The notes: generated by a model not told the origin, from the letters alone. A stretch of 44,751 bases of DNA from an uncultured Paraglaciecola sp. (GCF_937123705.1 NZ_CAKZKO010000201.1:1-44751), one strand, 5' to 3'. Positions 25,193 through 33,708 are shown, counted from the first letter of the stretch. Translations and numbers: made by a program.

Positions 25193-26647
25193 CTATTTAC
25201 GATACACAGATACGTTACTAAAACCTTCTTCATGTAATAACAAGGCCTGCATTTTACTCATCACGCCTCTGTCGCAATATAAAAAGTAGTCTTTAGATTG
25301 GTCTAAATCACCAAAGGCGGTGGCGAGTCTAAAGAAAGGAATATGCTGTACTTCGGTATTAGCAAGTTTGAGTGGTGCAATTTCTTGCTCTTCGCGGCTG
25401 CGGATATCGAGTACGATAGCCCCTTTTGAAAGCTGCTCCACGGTTTCGACTTGTTTCACTTCTTGATTGGCCAATTCGGCAATGCGACGAATGTCCATGA
25501 CTTCAACATTCTCAAGGGCTTGGTCGAGCAAATCAAAGTTAAACTTGGCTTCTTCAGCTTCGATTTTTTCCATCACTGCGCGTACTGTGGGCTTATTTGA
25601 AATCACGCCGCAATATTCAGGCATAGTACGAGCAAAATCTTCGGTGCCGATTTCACGAGCGGTGTTAATGATTTCTTGTTTATCGGCGCAAATAAGCGGG
25701 CGTAACACCAACATATCGGTGACTTTATCAATAACCGACAAATTGGCTAAGGTTTGGCTCGACACTTGCCCAAGGCTTTCACCGGTGACTAAAGAAGCAA
25801 TACCAAAATGCTCAGCCACACGACTAGCCACTCGTAACATCATGCGTTTCAGAATAACGCCCATCTGGGAGTTCTCTACGTTTTCCAGAATTTCAGTGAC
25901 GATATCTGCAAAATCGACGGTGATAAACTTCACTTTATGGGACGCGCCATAACGTTGCCACAGATAATGACTGACCTGCTTTACGCCAATTTCGTGTTGT
26001 TCGCCGCCCAGTTTAAAAAAGCAATAATGAGTGCGGGCACCACGGCGGATCATCTGATAACTGGCTACGCCCGAATCAAATCCACCCGACATTAAAGACA
26101 ACACGTCATCTTGGGTGGGAATAGGCAATCCGCCTAAACAGAAAATACGTTGTTCCACCATAAACAGGTGGTTATTTTCTACTTCTAGGGAAATGGTAAT
26201 ATCCGGATCTTTTAGCTTAACGCCGCCTGTTTCACAAAATTGAAATAGGCCACCGCCTACGTAACGTCCTATTTCTGTAGAGCTAAATTCGTGATTGCCA
26301 CGACGTTTAGCGCGCACTGCGAAGGTTTTATTGGCAAGTTTATCCTGCCAAACCAGCTTAACTTGCTGGTAAATGTCTTCAAGGCTGGTGAACGTGCTCT
26401 CACGTACTACTAAAATCTGCTCTATGCCCGGAATACGCTTAAGTTGGTCAATCACCTGCGCAGACTGCTCTGGAGTGTTGGTATGAGCCGACAACTCCAA
26501 TTTATCCCATTTATTCATCACGCCCACATCAAAAGCATAAGGCCTGAAAATATTGCGAATATTCGATTCCAATATTTTAGTAAAACGCTTACGTACCGAT
26601 TTACTTTTAATGGTGATTTCTGGGTGTAATTTGATGATAACTTTCAT
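25193..26647 (-). CDS. thiI: tRNA 4-thiouridine synthase ThiI with rhodanese domain
   Basis: Adds sulfur to U8 of tRNA and contributes sulfur for thiamine thiazole synthesis. Domains in order are an N-terminal ferredoxin-like region, THUMP (about 60-165), a PP-loop ATP-pyrophosphatase with LMSGGFDSGVASY at about 183-195, and a C-terminal rhodanese domain with the persulfide Cys in FLYCDRGVMSKMQ. All catalytic elements are present, so this is the long E. coli-like form (484 residues). I start at MKVIIKLHPEI (ATG 26647) by analogy with E. coli ThiI; an upstream ATG at 26668 adds seven residues. It lies 100 bases downstream of trpS on the same strand. Confidence 0.93.
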   Translation of the reverse strand: MKVIIKLHPEITIKSKSVRKRFTKILESNIRNIFRPYAFDVGVMNKWDKLELSAHTNTPEQSAQVIDQLKRIPGIEQILVVRESTFTSLEDIYQQVKLVWQDKLANKTFAVRAKRRGNHEFSSTEIGRYVGGGLFQFCETGGVKLKDPDITISLEVENNHLFMVEQRIFCLGGLPIPTQDDVLSLMSGGFDSGVASYQMIRRGARTHYCFFKLGGEQHEIGVKQVSHYLWQRYGASHKVKFITVDFADIVTEILENVENSQMGVILKRMMLRVASRVAEHFGIASLVTGESLGQVSSQTLANLSVIDKVTDMLVLRPLICADKQEIINTAREIGTEDFARTMPEYCGVISNKPTVRAVMEKIEAEEAKFNFDLLDQALENVEVMDIRRIAELANQEVKQVETVEQLSKGAIVLDIRSREEQEIAPLKLANTEVQHIPFFRLATAFGDLDQSKDYFLYCDRGVMSKMQALLLHEEGFSNVSVYRK

Positions 26648-26747
26648 GGGTCTATTTGTACTGTGCATCGCTAAAACAAGTGGCTGCGGATTATACCTAA
26701 GCCACAGTTTGATGCAAAAATAACACTAAGCGGAGATCAACCCTTCT

Positions 26748-27806
26748 CTAGAAAAGATTTAAGCCAAACGCATTTTTTACCTGAGCGAGCACATCGTTAG
26801 TTTCGTCTTGTGAACGCTCGGTACCTTGTTTTAATATGGCAATCAGCTGTGACGGGTCGCTAGTCAATGTGGCTCTGCGCACTCGAATGGGTGCTAATAG
26901 ATCCTGCAAACATTCTTCTAGTATTTTTTTTACCGTGCCATCACCTAAACCACCCGCTGAATAATGGGCTTTTAAATCTGCTATATAATCTTCGTCTTGA
27001 TGAAACGCATCTAAATAAGTAAACACCACATTGCCCGCCACTTGCCCCGGATCGCTGACCCGTAAATGATTTGCATCGGTATACATTGACTTAACGGCCT
27101 TGCTAATGTCTTTTTGACTCGAACCGAGCATAATAGTATTGCCCATGGACTTCGACATTTTGCTTTTGCCATCCACGCTTGGCAGTCGTGACACCTTGCT
27201 CAACAAAGGCTTACACTCAAGCAGAATATCTTGTTGGGCAATAGTGTTTAAGCGCCGCACTATCTCATTGGTTTGTTCTAGCATAGGTAATTGGTCTTCA
27301 CCTACTGGCACCAAAGTCGCCCTAAATGCCGTGATATCTGCGGCTTGGCTAATAGGGTAAGTTAAAAAACCAGCTGGGATAGATCGACCAAAAGACTTGC
27401 TGTTGATCTCTGTTTTAACCGTAGGGTTACGCTCCAAGCGAGCAATAGACACTAAGTTGGCGTAATACATGGTCAATTCGGCAAGGGCAGGGAGCGCTGA
27501 TTGCAAACAAATTGTGGTTTTTAGCGGGTCGATGCCCACAGCTAGATAGTCGGCAACCACATTCAGAATATTCGAAGACACCTTTTTAGGATTATGTCCG
27601 TTATCTGTTAGCCCTTGCATATCTGCTACTAAAATAGTTTGAGCAAACTGATGCTGCAACTGCATACGTTGCTGCAATGAACCCACAAAGTGCCCTAAAT
27701 GTAATGCCCCCGTGGCGCGATCACCCGTAAGAATTTTTTCTTGGTTATTGATAGGCTGAGTTGACTGAGAGGCAGAGGTTGCCGGTTCTGAAGTTGTGTT
27801 TTTCAA
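26748..27806 (-). CDS. trpS: Tryptophanyl-tRNA synthetase
   Basis: Charges tRNA-Trp. A class I synthetase of 352 residues with the HIGH-type motif GALHLGHFVGS (about residues 34-44) and the KMSKS loop SKMSKSMGN. A 27-residue low-complexity N-terminal extension (TTSEPATSASQSTQ) precedes the ILTGDRATG strand. The ILTGDR-x-TG-x-LHLGH and ADMQGLTDN motifs resemble the TrpRS type common in Gram-positive bacteria more than E. coli TrpS (FSGAQPSGELTIGNY, quoted from memory), so this may be a second or transferred type. The start is TTG at 27806, with AAGGAG seven bases upstream. A candidate tandem-Trp leader lies upstream, 93 bases before the start. Confidence 0.92.
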   Translation of the reverse strand: MKNTTSEPATSASQSTQPINNQEKILTGDRATGALHLGHFVGSLQQRMQLQHQFAQTILVADMQGLTDNGHNPKKVSSNILNVVADYLAVGIDPLKTTICLQSALPALAELTMYYANLVSIARLERNPTVKTEINSKSFGRSIPAGFLTYPISQAADITAFRATLVPVGEDQLPMLEQTNEIVRRLNTIAQQDILLECKPLLSKVSRLPSVDGKSKMSKSMGNTIMLGSSQKDISKAVKSMYTDANHLRVSDPGQVAGNVVFTYLDAFHQDEDYIADLKAHYSAGGLGDGTVKKILEECLQDLLAPIRVRRATLTSDPSQLIAILKQGTERSQDETNDVLAQVKNAFGLNLF

Positions 27807-27812
27807 TGTATA

Positions 27813-27819
27813 TCTCCTT
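27813..27819 (-). promoter_or_regulatory. trpS Shine-Dalgarno, complementary to an upstream leader segment
   Basis: On the minus strand AAGGAGA sits seven bases before the TTG start of trpS. Its complement UCUCUUU (seven pairs, one G-U) lies at 27904-27910, just after the tandem Trp codons of the candidate leader peptide. The pairing would hide the ribosome-binding site. Confidence 0.45.
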
Positions 27820-27898
27820 AATTAAATACCGGAGACATACTTACTTATTCATCAGTTGCCATCCGGCGATCTGTGAACAAAAGTATTCAACACCGCTC

Positions 27899-27958
27899 TT
27901 ATAAAAGAGAGTGCCACCAAGATGTAGTAATAAATGTAGAGCTAGAAAGTATTTTCAT
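27899..27958 (-). CDS. Candidate Trp-rich leader peptide of trpS
   Basis: A 19-codon frame on the minus strand reads MKILSSSTFITTSWWHSLL, with two adjacent Trp codons (27914-27919) five codons before the TAA. It lies 93 bases upstream of trpS. Tandem codons for the amino acid used by the controlled gene are the mark of translating-ribosome attenuation, as in trpL. No classical terminator with U-run follows, so control would be at translation start. The ribosome-binding site of the leader itself is weak (GTGG very close to the ATG). An overlapping frame in +1 is open for 36 codons, which lowers confidence. Confidence 0.4.
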   Translation of the reverse strand: MKILSSSTFITTSWWHSLL

Positions 27959-28209
27959 GCCACGCAAAGTAGCAATCTGATGAGCTGAGCGCAAGAATTA
28001 ATTTAGCCTAAGGTTACATGACTCCTATTTGCTCAAATCGCATCTGCAAAACCTAGAGACATAGCTAAATGAGCCCTTAATCTGATTCCTTGCTGTTTGG
28101 TCTTTGCCTTTAGTAACCATTTTAAGGTGAATATCGGACAATATATCGTCAACTATCTAATGAAGTGTTTTAATATCATTTAAATACTAGAATTGAATTA
28201 AGGATTATA

Positions 28210-28791
28210 GTGCTTAAAAACATACCATTAATCATGCTGCAAGGGCTACTTGCACTGTTACCAATCGCTTTAACCTTATACTTTTTGATTTGGTTAATTA
28301 CGACGATTGAAACTAGCTTACTGCCGTTTATCCCCTCAGATTTTTATTTTCCAGGTTTAGGGTTGTTACTAGGAATAGTGGTTCTGTTTATTGTTGGGCT
28401 AGCCGTAAATGTGTATTTAGTGAGTTCGATAATTTCGTGGGGAGGCAGTCTATTAGAACGAATACCTATTGTTAAAACAATATATGGCGCAATTCACGAT
28501 GCTATCAATTTAATCAATATTGGTAAAAGTCAAAAAATGCAAAGTGTGGTGTCTGTAAAAATTAACGAGAATATCCATCTTATTGGCTTTGTTACAAGTC
28601 AAGAAAGTGCCAAAACGATATTTAAAAATGATGACAAACTGGGAGTATATATACCATTGAGTTACCAAATCGGTGGCTATACTTTATATATTGATAGCGA
28701 TCAGCTTACTCCGTTAGACATAGATGTAGAAACCGCCATGCGGATCGCTCTGACTGGTGGTAGTGTTGCAGGTGGTAAAAAAGTTAATTAA
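28210..28791 (+). CDS. DUF502-family inner-membrane protein
   Basis: A 193-residue protein with two N-terminal transmembrane helices (about 7-31 MLQGLLALLPIALTLYFLIWLI region and about 46-75 GLGLLLGIVVLFIVGLAVN). The conserved cytoplasmic DUF502 part follows (ERIPIVKTIYGAIHDAINLI, then a beta-rich end with DKLGVYIPLSYQIGGYTLYI). No biochemical role is established for the family. The GTG start has AAGGAT four bases upstream. It converges on the RND exporter gene with a 37-base gap. Confidence 0.85.
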   Translation: MLKNIPLIMLQGLLALLPIALTLYFLIWLITTIETSLLPFIPSDFYFPGLGLLLGIVVLFIVGLAVNVYLVSSIISWGGSLLERIPIVKTIYGAIHDAINLINIGKSQKMQSVVSVKINENIHLIGFVTSQESAKTIFKNDDKLGVYIPLSYQIGGYTLYIDSDQLTPLDIDVETAMRIALTGGSVAGGKKVN

Positions 28792-28828
28792 AAACAAGGT
28801 CGTACCAATTTAAATGGTCACGTTCTCA

Positions 28829-31237
28829 TTAAGTAATATCATCGGTTCTAGTTGCAATGGGCTTAATAAAACGAGTAAGTAAGGCAGGCAATAATGTTAA
28901 ATCGGTGATAAGTGCAAATAACATAGCTAAAGAAGTTAAAAGACCAAAAAGCATGCTGGGTACAAAGTCAGAAAAAGCTAACAATGCAAAGCCTGTACAG
29001 ATAATTAGCGTAGTAAATAGCATGGCATAACCCACACTAAAATAGGCTTTATTAATCGCTTTTTGCGGGTCTTTATCGCCATAAAGATAGTGATGTACAA
29101 AATGTATTGTGTCGTCTACAGCTATTCCCATGGCGATGGCTGCTATGGTAATTGTCATTAAATCCAATGGTATATTGGCAATACCCATCACGGCTAAAAT
29201 CAGTAACGTACAGATTATATTCGGCACCAAGGCCACTAAAGCAATTGAAAAACGTTTAAACAAAATCCACATGACTATAAGCAAAGCAATATAAACAATT
29301 CCTAACGTCAAGATTTGTGATTTGAACAACCGTTGCAAAATGTCCTGATAAAGCACAAACAAATTAGTCAATTGATATTGTTCTTTGGGGATACCGTTGG
29401 TTTCTAATTCTTGACGTAAGTTTTCTAAATACTCTTTTCGGTTAAATCCTTGGGTACTGTCCTTCACTCGGCTACTTAATCGCAGTTGTTGGTGCTCAAT
29501 AGAAAAATAGCTACCTAAAAGAGTTTTTCGTAAATTTTCGTCAACAAGATTATAAATAGCCGTTAGCTCATATTCTGTGAGTGGCTGACCTTGGTTTAGT
29601 TTTAGTGCTAGCTCGGTAAAATTAACCACCGAAGTAGTGTTACCGCTTGCAGGGTATTGATTAAGAATAGTTTGTGCCACTTGCAATTGTTGGATACTTT
29701 CAGCACTTAAGGCAAGGTCAGTTTTTTGCATGTTTTGTGGGATATCAATCACTATGTCAAAGGGTGTGGATCCTCCAAACTGCTGGTCTATAAAGGTTAA
29801 TTCTTGATGGGCTTTGGTGTCTTCTGCGAAGTAATTAAGAAAACTATTCTCTACACTGAGTCTAAACAGTCCGAAAATCGACAGCACAACTAACACTATA
29901 AATGCGCTTATAATTTTCCCAGTGTGATTTTTTGTTAGGCTTGAAATCGCTTCAATAAATTTTTGGCTAGTTTTATTCAAAGGTGCATTTTGGCTACGCG
30001 GAAACAAACTCAGCAATGCCGGTAAAAAAATGAGTGAAATCATAATTGAAACAAACATAGCGATAATCATCATAAAACCAAAACTTACCACCGGTTGAAT
30101 TCCACTAAAAATAAGTGAACCAAAACCAACCGAAGTAGTAATCCCAGCGTAAAAGCACGGTTTAATTTTTTGTTTTAAAGTTTTAGTGATTAATTTTGCT
30201 TGGCTCGCTTCTGGATCGTCGTTCGAATATTGCCTATATTGCACGATGATATGCACGCTAATCGCTAACGTTAAAATAAGCTGTAGCGCGATGAAATTTG
30301 AAGAAATAACGGTGGTTCTTAAGTCGAAAATGCCAAAAAGACCAATGGTCATCACCACGCTTGAAAGACAACAAACAATGGGGATTAACACCCAGCGCCA
30401 TTCTCTAAATAATATTAGCAACATCACACAAATTGTTAATCCAATGGCGCTACCAAATAACTTCAGATCGGTTCGAATAATATTGACGAGTTGATGACCT
30501 AAAACATATGAACCACCTAAATAGATATTGGCATCAGCTGCAACTGATTCAGAAAATTTATAGATCTGAGCAATTTCTTGTTCTCTCTGTTTATTAAGAG
30601 TTTGTCTAATTGGATCTGCTTCTGCTTTTAACTCAGCAACTTTGATTTCATCTTTATCTGTAAATTCATTGGTTAAACGCTTTTTATCTAAATTTATGAT
30701 TTGAGAGTCAATTTCAGATAAGGCTTTATTCTTCTTAAATACAATTTGAATGGATGTAGCAGACTTAGCCTTATTCACTAATAAATCGGTAAAAATTGGG
30801 TGGTTTTCGAATATTTGACGCATTTGTTGATAGCTAAATTGTTTACTTTGCCAAGTCCATTCGTTTGGGTTTAGGTTAGGATCTAACGAAGACATTTGTG
30901 ATAATAGGGGGACATTTAGTATGTGTGTTACCGATCTAACTCTTGGTATTGTTTGTAATTTCTTACTTAGGATCTGAATGTCGGTAAAGGTTTGCTCGCT
31001 AAAAACATCATGTTCTTTAGGCTCATAGGCCAATAATATAAATTCATCAGGTGAAAACCTTTCATTCATTAATTGGCTTTGAATATATAGTTCATTGTCT
31101 TTGACTAACAATGTTTCAGCAGATGCATCTATTTTAAAGTGCTGCGCAAACCAGCCCAAACTAAGTGTTAGTATCAGCATGGCTATCACCACAAGTCGCG
31201 GTTTTTTGGTCAACCATACCGTATCTTGGTTATTCAT
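28829..31237 (-). CDS. RND-superfamily (MMPL/HAE3-type) exporter paired with MlaA
   Basis: An 802-residue membrane protein with the RND layout: helix 1 near residues 13-30, a large periplasmic loop, helices 2-6 at about 245-410, helix 7 near 435, a second periplasmic loop, and helices 8-12 at about 630-795. The MMPL region has GIAVDDTIHFVHHYL in the second half and ALAISVHIIVQYRQ-like repeats in the first. Family members move hydrophobic molecules such as lipids and hopanoids out of the inner membrane. The gene overlaps mlaA by 4 bases (31234-31237), so the proteins are probably made together. Lipid export or import with the outer-membrane MlaA lipoprotein is a reasonable inference; no MlaBDEF genes are present here. 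Confidence 0.85.
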   Translation of the reverse strand: MNNQDTVWLTKKPRLVVIAMLILTLSLGWFAQHFKIDASAETLLVKDNELYIQSQLMNERFSPDEFILLAYEPKEHDVFSEQTFTDIQILSKKLQTIPRVRSVTHILNVPLLSQMSSLDPNLNPNEWTWQSKQFSYQQMRQIFENHPIFTDLLVNKAKSATSIQIVFKKNKALSEIDSQIINLDKKRLTNEFTDKDEIKVAELKAEADPIRQTLNKQREQEIAQIYKFSESVAADANIYLGGSYVLGHQLVNIIRTDLKLFGSAIGLTICVMLLILFREWRWVLIPIVCCLSSVVMTIGLFGIFDLRTTVISSNFIALQLILTLAISVHIIVQYRQYSNDDPEASQAKLITKTLKQKIKPCFYAGITTSVGFGSLIFSGIQPVVSFGFMMIIAMFVSIMISLIFLPALLSLFPRSQNAPLNKTSQKFIEAISSLTKNHTGKIISAFIVLVVLSIFGLFRLSVENSFLNYFAEDTKAHQELTFIDQQFGGSTPFDIVIDIPQNMQKTDLALSAESIQQLQVAQTILNQYPASGNTTSVVNFTELALKLNQGQPLTEYELTAIYNLVDENLRKTLLGSYFSIEHQQLRLSSRVKDSTQGFNRKEYLENLRQELETNGIPKEQYQLTNLFVLYQDILQRLFKSQILTLGIVYIALLIVMWILFKRFSIALVALVPNIICTLLILAVMGIANIPLDLMTITIAAIAMGIAVDDTIHFVHHYLYGDKDPQKAINKAYFSVGYAMLFTTLIICTGFALLAFSDFVPSMLFGLLTSLAMLFALITDLTLLPALLTRFIKPIATRTDDIT

Positions 31238-32124
31238 TTTGATTGGCCTTCTGTTTTCTCGCCAGCATCGGCGGCGCTCTTTGGCTCATCACTTGCTTCT
31301 GAAAACTCCTTATCGCGCAAAACGGATTGCATATACATATTGCGAAAAAACTCATAAGGATCGTCACTTTCTTGATATAAAGTTTCATAACTCTTTGCCC
31401 TTGGAGAGAAATCATGAAATCCATCATATCCTTGAATATATTGAGTTTGCGGCGATTCAGTTAGATAAGTTATGGGCGCAAAAGTGGTTTCGGTGAATGT
31501 CGATAGTCCGTTTCTAACATCACTTTGACCCAGTATTGGGATAACAATATAGGCACCATAACTAATGTCCCAGCTAGTTAAGGTATCATTTAAGGTTGAC
31601 TTGTCTGCCTCTATCCCAAACCAGGCATCTGCTGGGTCGAATAGTCCAAGTAAGCCCACTGTACTGTTGATTAAAAAACGCCCTAAACTACTGGCTGATT
31701 GGGTGCCATTTGCTTGTAATAAGTGATTGATTGCATTAAGTGGTTCACGCAGATTACTAAAAAACTGGGTGACACCCGACTCAAAAGGATCGGGCATTAG
31801 GTGTGTATAACTTTTAGCTAAAGGGTTAAGCAGCCAAGTATAGACTACATGATTAAACGAAAAAATTGCGCGATTGACAGGTTCAAAAGGGTCATCAAAC
31901 TGAGCAGGGGTATAAGCTACTACATTGGGCGTAATTGCCACTTGGCCATTTTGGGTTTGGACCTCTATAACATCCAAATTGCCGCTAACAGCTTGTTTTT
32001 GTTGAATGCCTGTTTGAAATAACTGGCTCTGCCGATTGGTTAAGTCTTCTTTGCTGGCACACCCTGAAACTAATATCACCATAGTTAAAATTAAAGTGGA
32101 AAATATATTGCCGCTGCGTTCCAT
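31234..32124 (-). CDS. mlaA: MlaA (VacJ)-family outer-membrane lipoprotein
   Basis: A 296-residue lipoprotein with signal and lipobox LVSGC (about Cys22). The MlaA core starts DPFEPVNRAIFSFNHVVYTWLLNPLAKSY, followed by FFSNLREPLNAINHLLQ, GRFLINSTVGLLGLFDPA and GAYIVIPILGQSDVRNG. MlaA forms a ring in the outer membrane that extracts mislocalised phospholipid from the outer leaflet. It carries a C-terminal tail of about 70 residues, acidic and low-complexity at its end. The ATG at 32124 has GAAGGAA seven bases upstream; the in-frame ATG at 32151 gives an improbable N-terminus. It overlaps the RND gene by 4 bases. Confidence 0.92.
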   Translation of the reverse strand: MERSGNIFSTLILTMVILVSGCASKEDLTNRQSQLFQTGIQQKQAVSGNLDVIEVQTQNGQVAITPNVVAYTPAQFDDPFEPVNRAIFSFNHVVYTWLLNPLAKSYTHLMPDPFESGVTQFFSNLREPLNAINHLLQANGTQSASSLGRFLINSTVGLLGLFDPADAWFGIEADKSTLNDTLTSWDISYGAYIVIPILGQSDVRNGLSTFTETTFAPITYLTESPQTQYIQGYDGFHDFSPRAKSYETLYQESDDPYEFFRNMYMQSVLRDKEFSEASDEPKSAADAGEKTEGQSK

Positions 32125-32224
32125 TTTGAATTCCTTCAGTTCAATATTCACTCAACTTCAAGTGGATTTATTAATAAAACTTGTTCCTGTAAAAGCCCTG
32201 TCGTTCTGTAATACGTTCAATATT

Positions 32225-32250
32225 GCCTTATAGACAAATGAATATAAGGC
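32225..32250. other. Stem-loop between mscS and mlaA
   Basis: GCCTTATA (32225-32232) and TATAAGGC (32243-32250) form a perfect 8-bp stem with a 10-base loop. It lies 17 bases after the mscS stop on the minus strand. No U-run follows, so it is only a weak terminator candidate; it could be an mRNA-processing or stability element. Confidence 0.4.
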
Positions 32251-32266
32251 ATACTTCAACTATTTT

Positions 32267-33232
32267 TTATTGAGAGTCCGGCGTCTCTTGCATTTGTTGA
32301 ATTGTTAAGGGCTCTTTAAATGTCATAGTTCGATAAGGGAAAGGAATTTCAATTCCTGCATTATCTAGTGCTCGTTTAACTGCTCCAACAACCTCTCCTC
32401 GAGATTTTCTTTGTCCAAGAGGAGTAGGGTCCGTCCACCAAGTTACTTCAATATCAATGCTGCTAGCGCCAAAACCGTTTAAAAATACTTCAATTGGCTG
32501 GTTCTGATTGATGGTTTTGCATTCCTGCAAAGCATTTTCGATTATTTCTACTGACTCATCGGCGTCTTCTGAATAGGCAACACCTGTCATGATGGTGATC
32601 CTTCTCGAATTTAAATCTGTAAGCACCTTAACAGGGTTTTTAAACAGAAAAGAATTAGGCGTAACAACCAATTCACCGTTAGTGCGTCGAATTTGAGACA
32701 TGCGAACCGAGATATCTTCGACCTTGCCGGTAATGGATTCGCATTCTATAAAATCACCTTTTTCGAAAGGGTATTTCCACAGCAACATGATGCCAGCAAA
32801 AAAATTCTCAAAAATTTCTTTAAAAGCAAAACCAATGGCAACCGATGCCAAACCTAATCCACCTAAAGCACTAGCTGGAGTTAAACCTGGAAATATGACC
32901 ATTGCAGTGAGGAGTAAACCTAACAACCAAACAAGGATACTAGTTAGTCGTTGCAATAAATCTCGAAGTGAACCGCGCATGGTACTGCGTTTCGACATAT
33001 TAACTACAACTCTGCTCACTACAAATGACATTCCCCAAGTAAGCAGCAAAACCACCAGCCCTGCCAAAATATAAGGAGTGTGACCAACAAAGTCATAGGT
33101 GATATCAGATAAAGTACTGCGAAGGGTTTGCAAGGCAGATTGTAAATCTATTCCTTCGGCTTTTTCACTAGCATGGGCTGCTTGTGACGCAACAGGCGCA
33201 ACTAGTGCTGATATTTTGACTTTACGCCACAT
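32267..33232 (-). CDS. MscS-family mechanosensitive channel
   Basis: A 321-residue protein with a signal-like N-terminus (ending HAS at about 22), three core helices at about 55-75, 95-115 and 120-150, and the pore-lining TM3 of glycines and alanines: ASALGGLGLASVAIGFAFKE. The beta domain follows (PFEKGDFIECESITGKVEDISVRMSQIRRTNGELVVTPNS), then the C-terminal alpha/beta cage. The channel opens on membrane tension and releases solutes after osmotic down-shock. At 321 residues it resembles short MscS rather than MscK. The neighbours entericidin and CsbD (same strand) suggest a common osmotic or stationary-phase control. Confidence 0.92.
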   Translation of the reverse strand: MWRKVKISALVAPVASQAAHASEKAEGIDLQSALQTLRSTLSDITYDFVGHTPYILAGLVVLLLTWGMSFVVSRVVVNMSKRSTMRGSLRDLLQRLTSILVWLLGLLLTAMVIFPGLTPASALGGLGLASVAIGFAFKEIFENFFAGIMLLWKYPFEKGDFIECESITGKVEDISVRMSQIRRTNGELVVTPNSFLFKNPVKVLTDLNSRRITIMTGVAYSEDADESVEIIENALQECKTINQNQPIEVFLNGFGASSIDIEVTWWTDPTPLGQRKSRGEVVGAVKRALDNAGIEIPFPYRTMTFKEPLTIQQMQETPDSQ

Positions 33233-33264
33233 AAATAACTCCTCTTAAATAACAAGTTCAAGAA

Positions 33265-33408
33265 TTAATTATCAGCTGCATCTTGTACCGCTTGACCTGC
33301 AGTTTCGATATCCTCACCAAAACCTTCGACTGTTGCACAAGCGTTTAGAAAGGCTCCGATTGCCATTATAATAAGCATTGATCTAATTTTCGATTTAAGG
33401 GTATTCAT
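33265..33408 (-). CDS. Entericidin EcnA/EcnB-family small lipoprotein
   Basis: A 47-residue lipoprotein. A signal (MNTLKSKIRSMLIIMAIGAF) ends at lipobox LNAC (about Cys24), followed by the entericidin core A-T-V-E-G-F-G-E-D-I-E-T-A-G-Q-A-V-Q-D-A-A. Entericidins are small membrane lipoproteins; in E. coli EcnB is induced in stationary phase at high osmolarity and EcnA counteracts it. Here only one is present. AGGGAG lies upstream of the ATG. It is 32 bases before mscS. Confidence 0.88.
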   Translation of the reverse strand: MNTLKSKIRSMLIIMAIGAFLNACATVEGFGEDIETAGQAVQDAADN

Positions 33409-33485
33409 AATCTTTTGCTCCCTAAAATTAATTGTGGCTAAAAGCTACTGTTCATTTTTACTTAATAACATGTCTTATTCGAAAT

Positions 33486-33677
33486 CTATGACGTGATATT
33501 CTCAAACTCTTTTTTGGCATCCTCTTTGGCCATGCCGTACTTTTCCTGCATTTTGCCTTGAAATTTTTCGAGATTACCGTCTATTTCTTGCAAATCATCG
33601 TCAGTTAACTTACCCCAATTGGCTTTTAGTGAACCTGATGCTTGTTTCCATTTACCTTTAATTGTGTCTTTATTCAT
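33486..33677 (-). CDS. CsbD-family general stress protein
   Basis: A 63-residue protein matching the CsbD/YjbJ family: MNKDTIKGKWKQASGSLKANW, KLTDDDLQEIDGNLEKFQGKMQEKYG, then the acidic-basic tail. Members are abundant under osmotic and stationary-phase stress but no molecular activity is known. I start at the ATG at 33677 with GGAGAT seven bases upstream. It is the first gene of the csbD-ecn-mscS run and has a hairpin with a U-rich tail in its leader region. Confidence 0.88.
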   Translation of the reverse strand: MNKDTIKGKWKQASGSLKANWGKLTDDDLQEIDGNLEKFQGKMQEKYGMAKEDAKKEFENITS

Positions 33678-33708
33678 TGTCGATATCTCCAAATTTGATT
33701 AAAAAGTA

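Noticed and set aside
27846..27957. 36-codon +1 frame overlapping the trpS leader (contains GVEYFCSQIAGWQLMNK)
   Set aside because: It has no start codon at its beginning, being preceded by a stop, so it is not a plausible independent gene, though it weakens the leader-peptide argument.
27807..28209. T-box riboswitch for trpS
   Set aside because: The conserved T-box (GGTGGNACCGCG-like) and its terminator/antiterminator are not visible, and T-boxes are rare in this group.
28799..28829. ACCAATTTAAATGGT near-palindrome between DUF502 and the RND gene
   Set aside because: Short and imperfect, with no U-run, so it is not a convincing terminator or operator.
31095..31496. Plus-strand open frame of 133 codons over the start of the RND gene and the end of mlaA
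   Set aside because: Antisense to two firmly identified genes; it has no ribosome-binding site.
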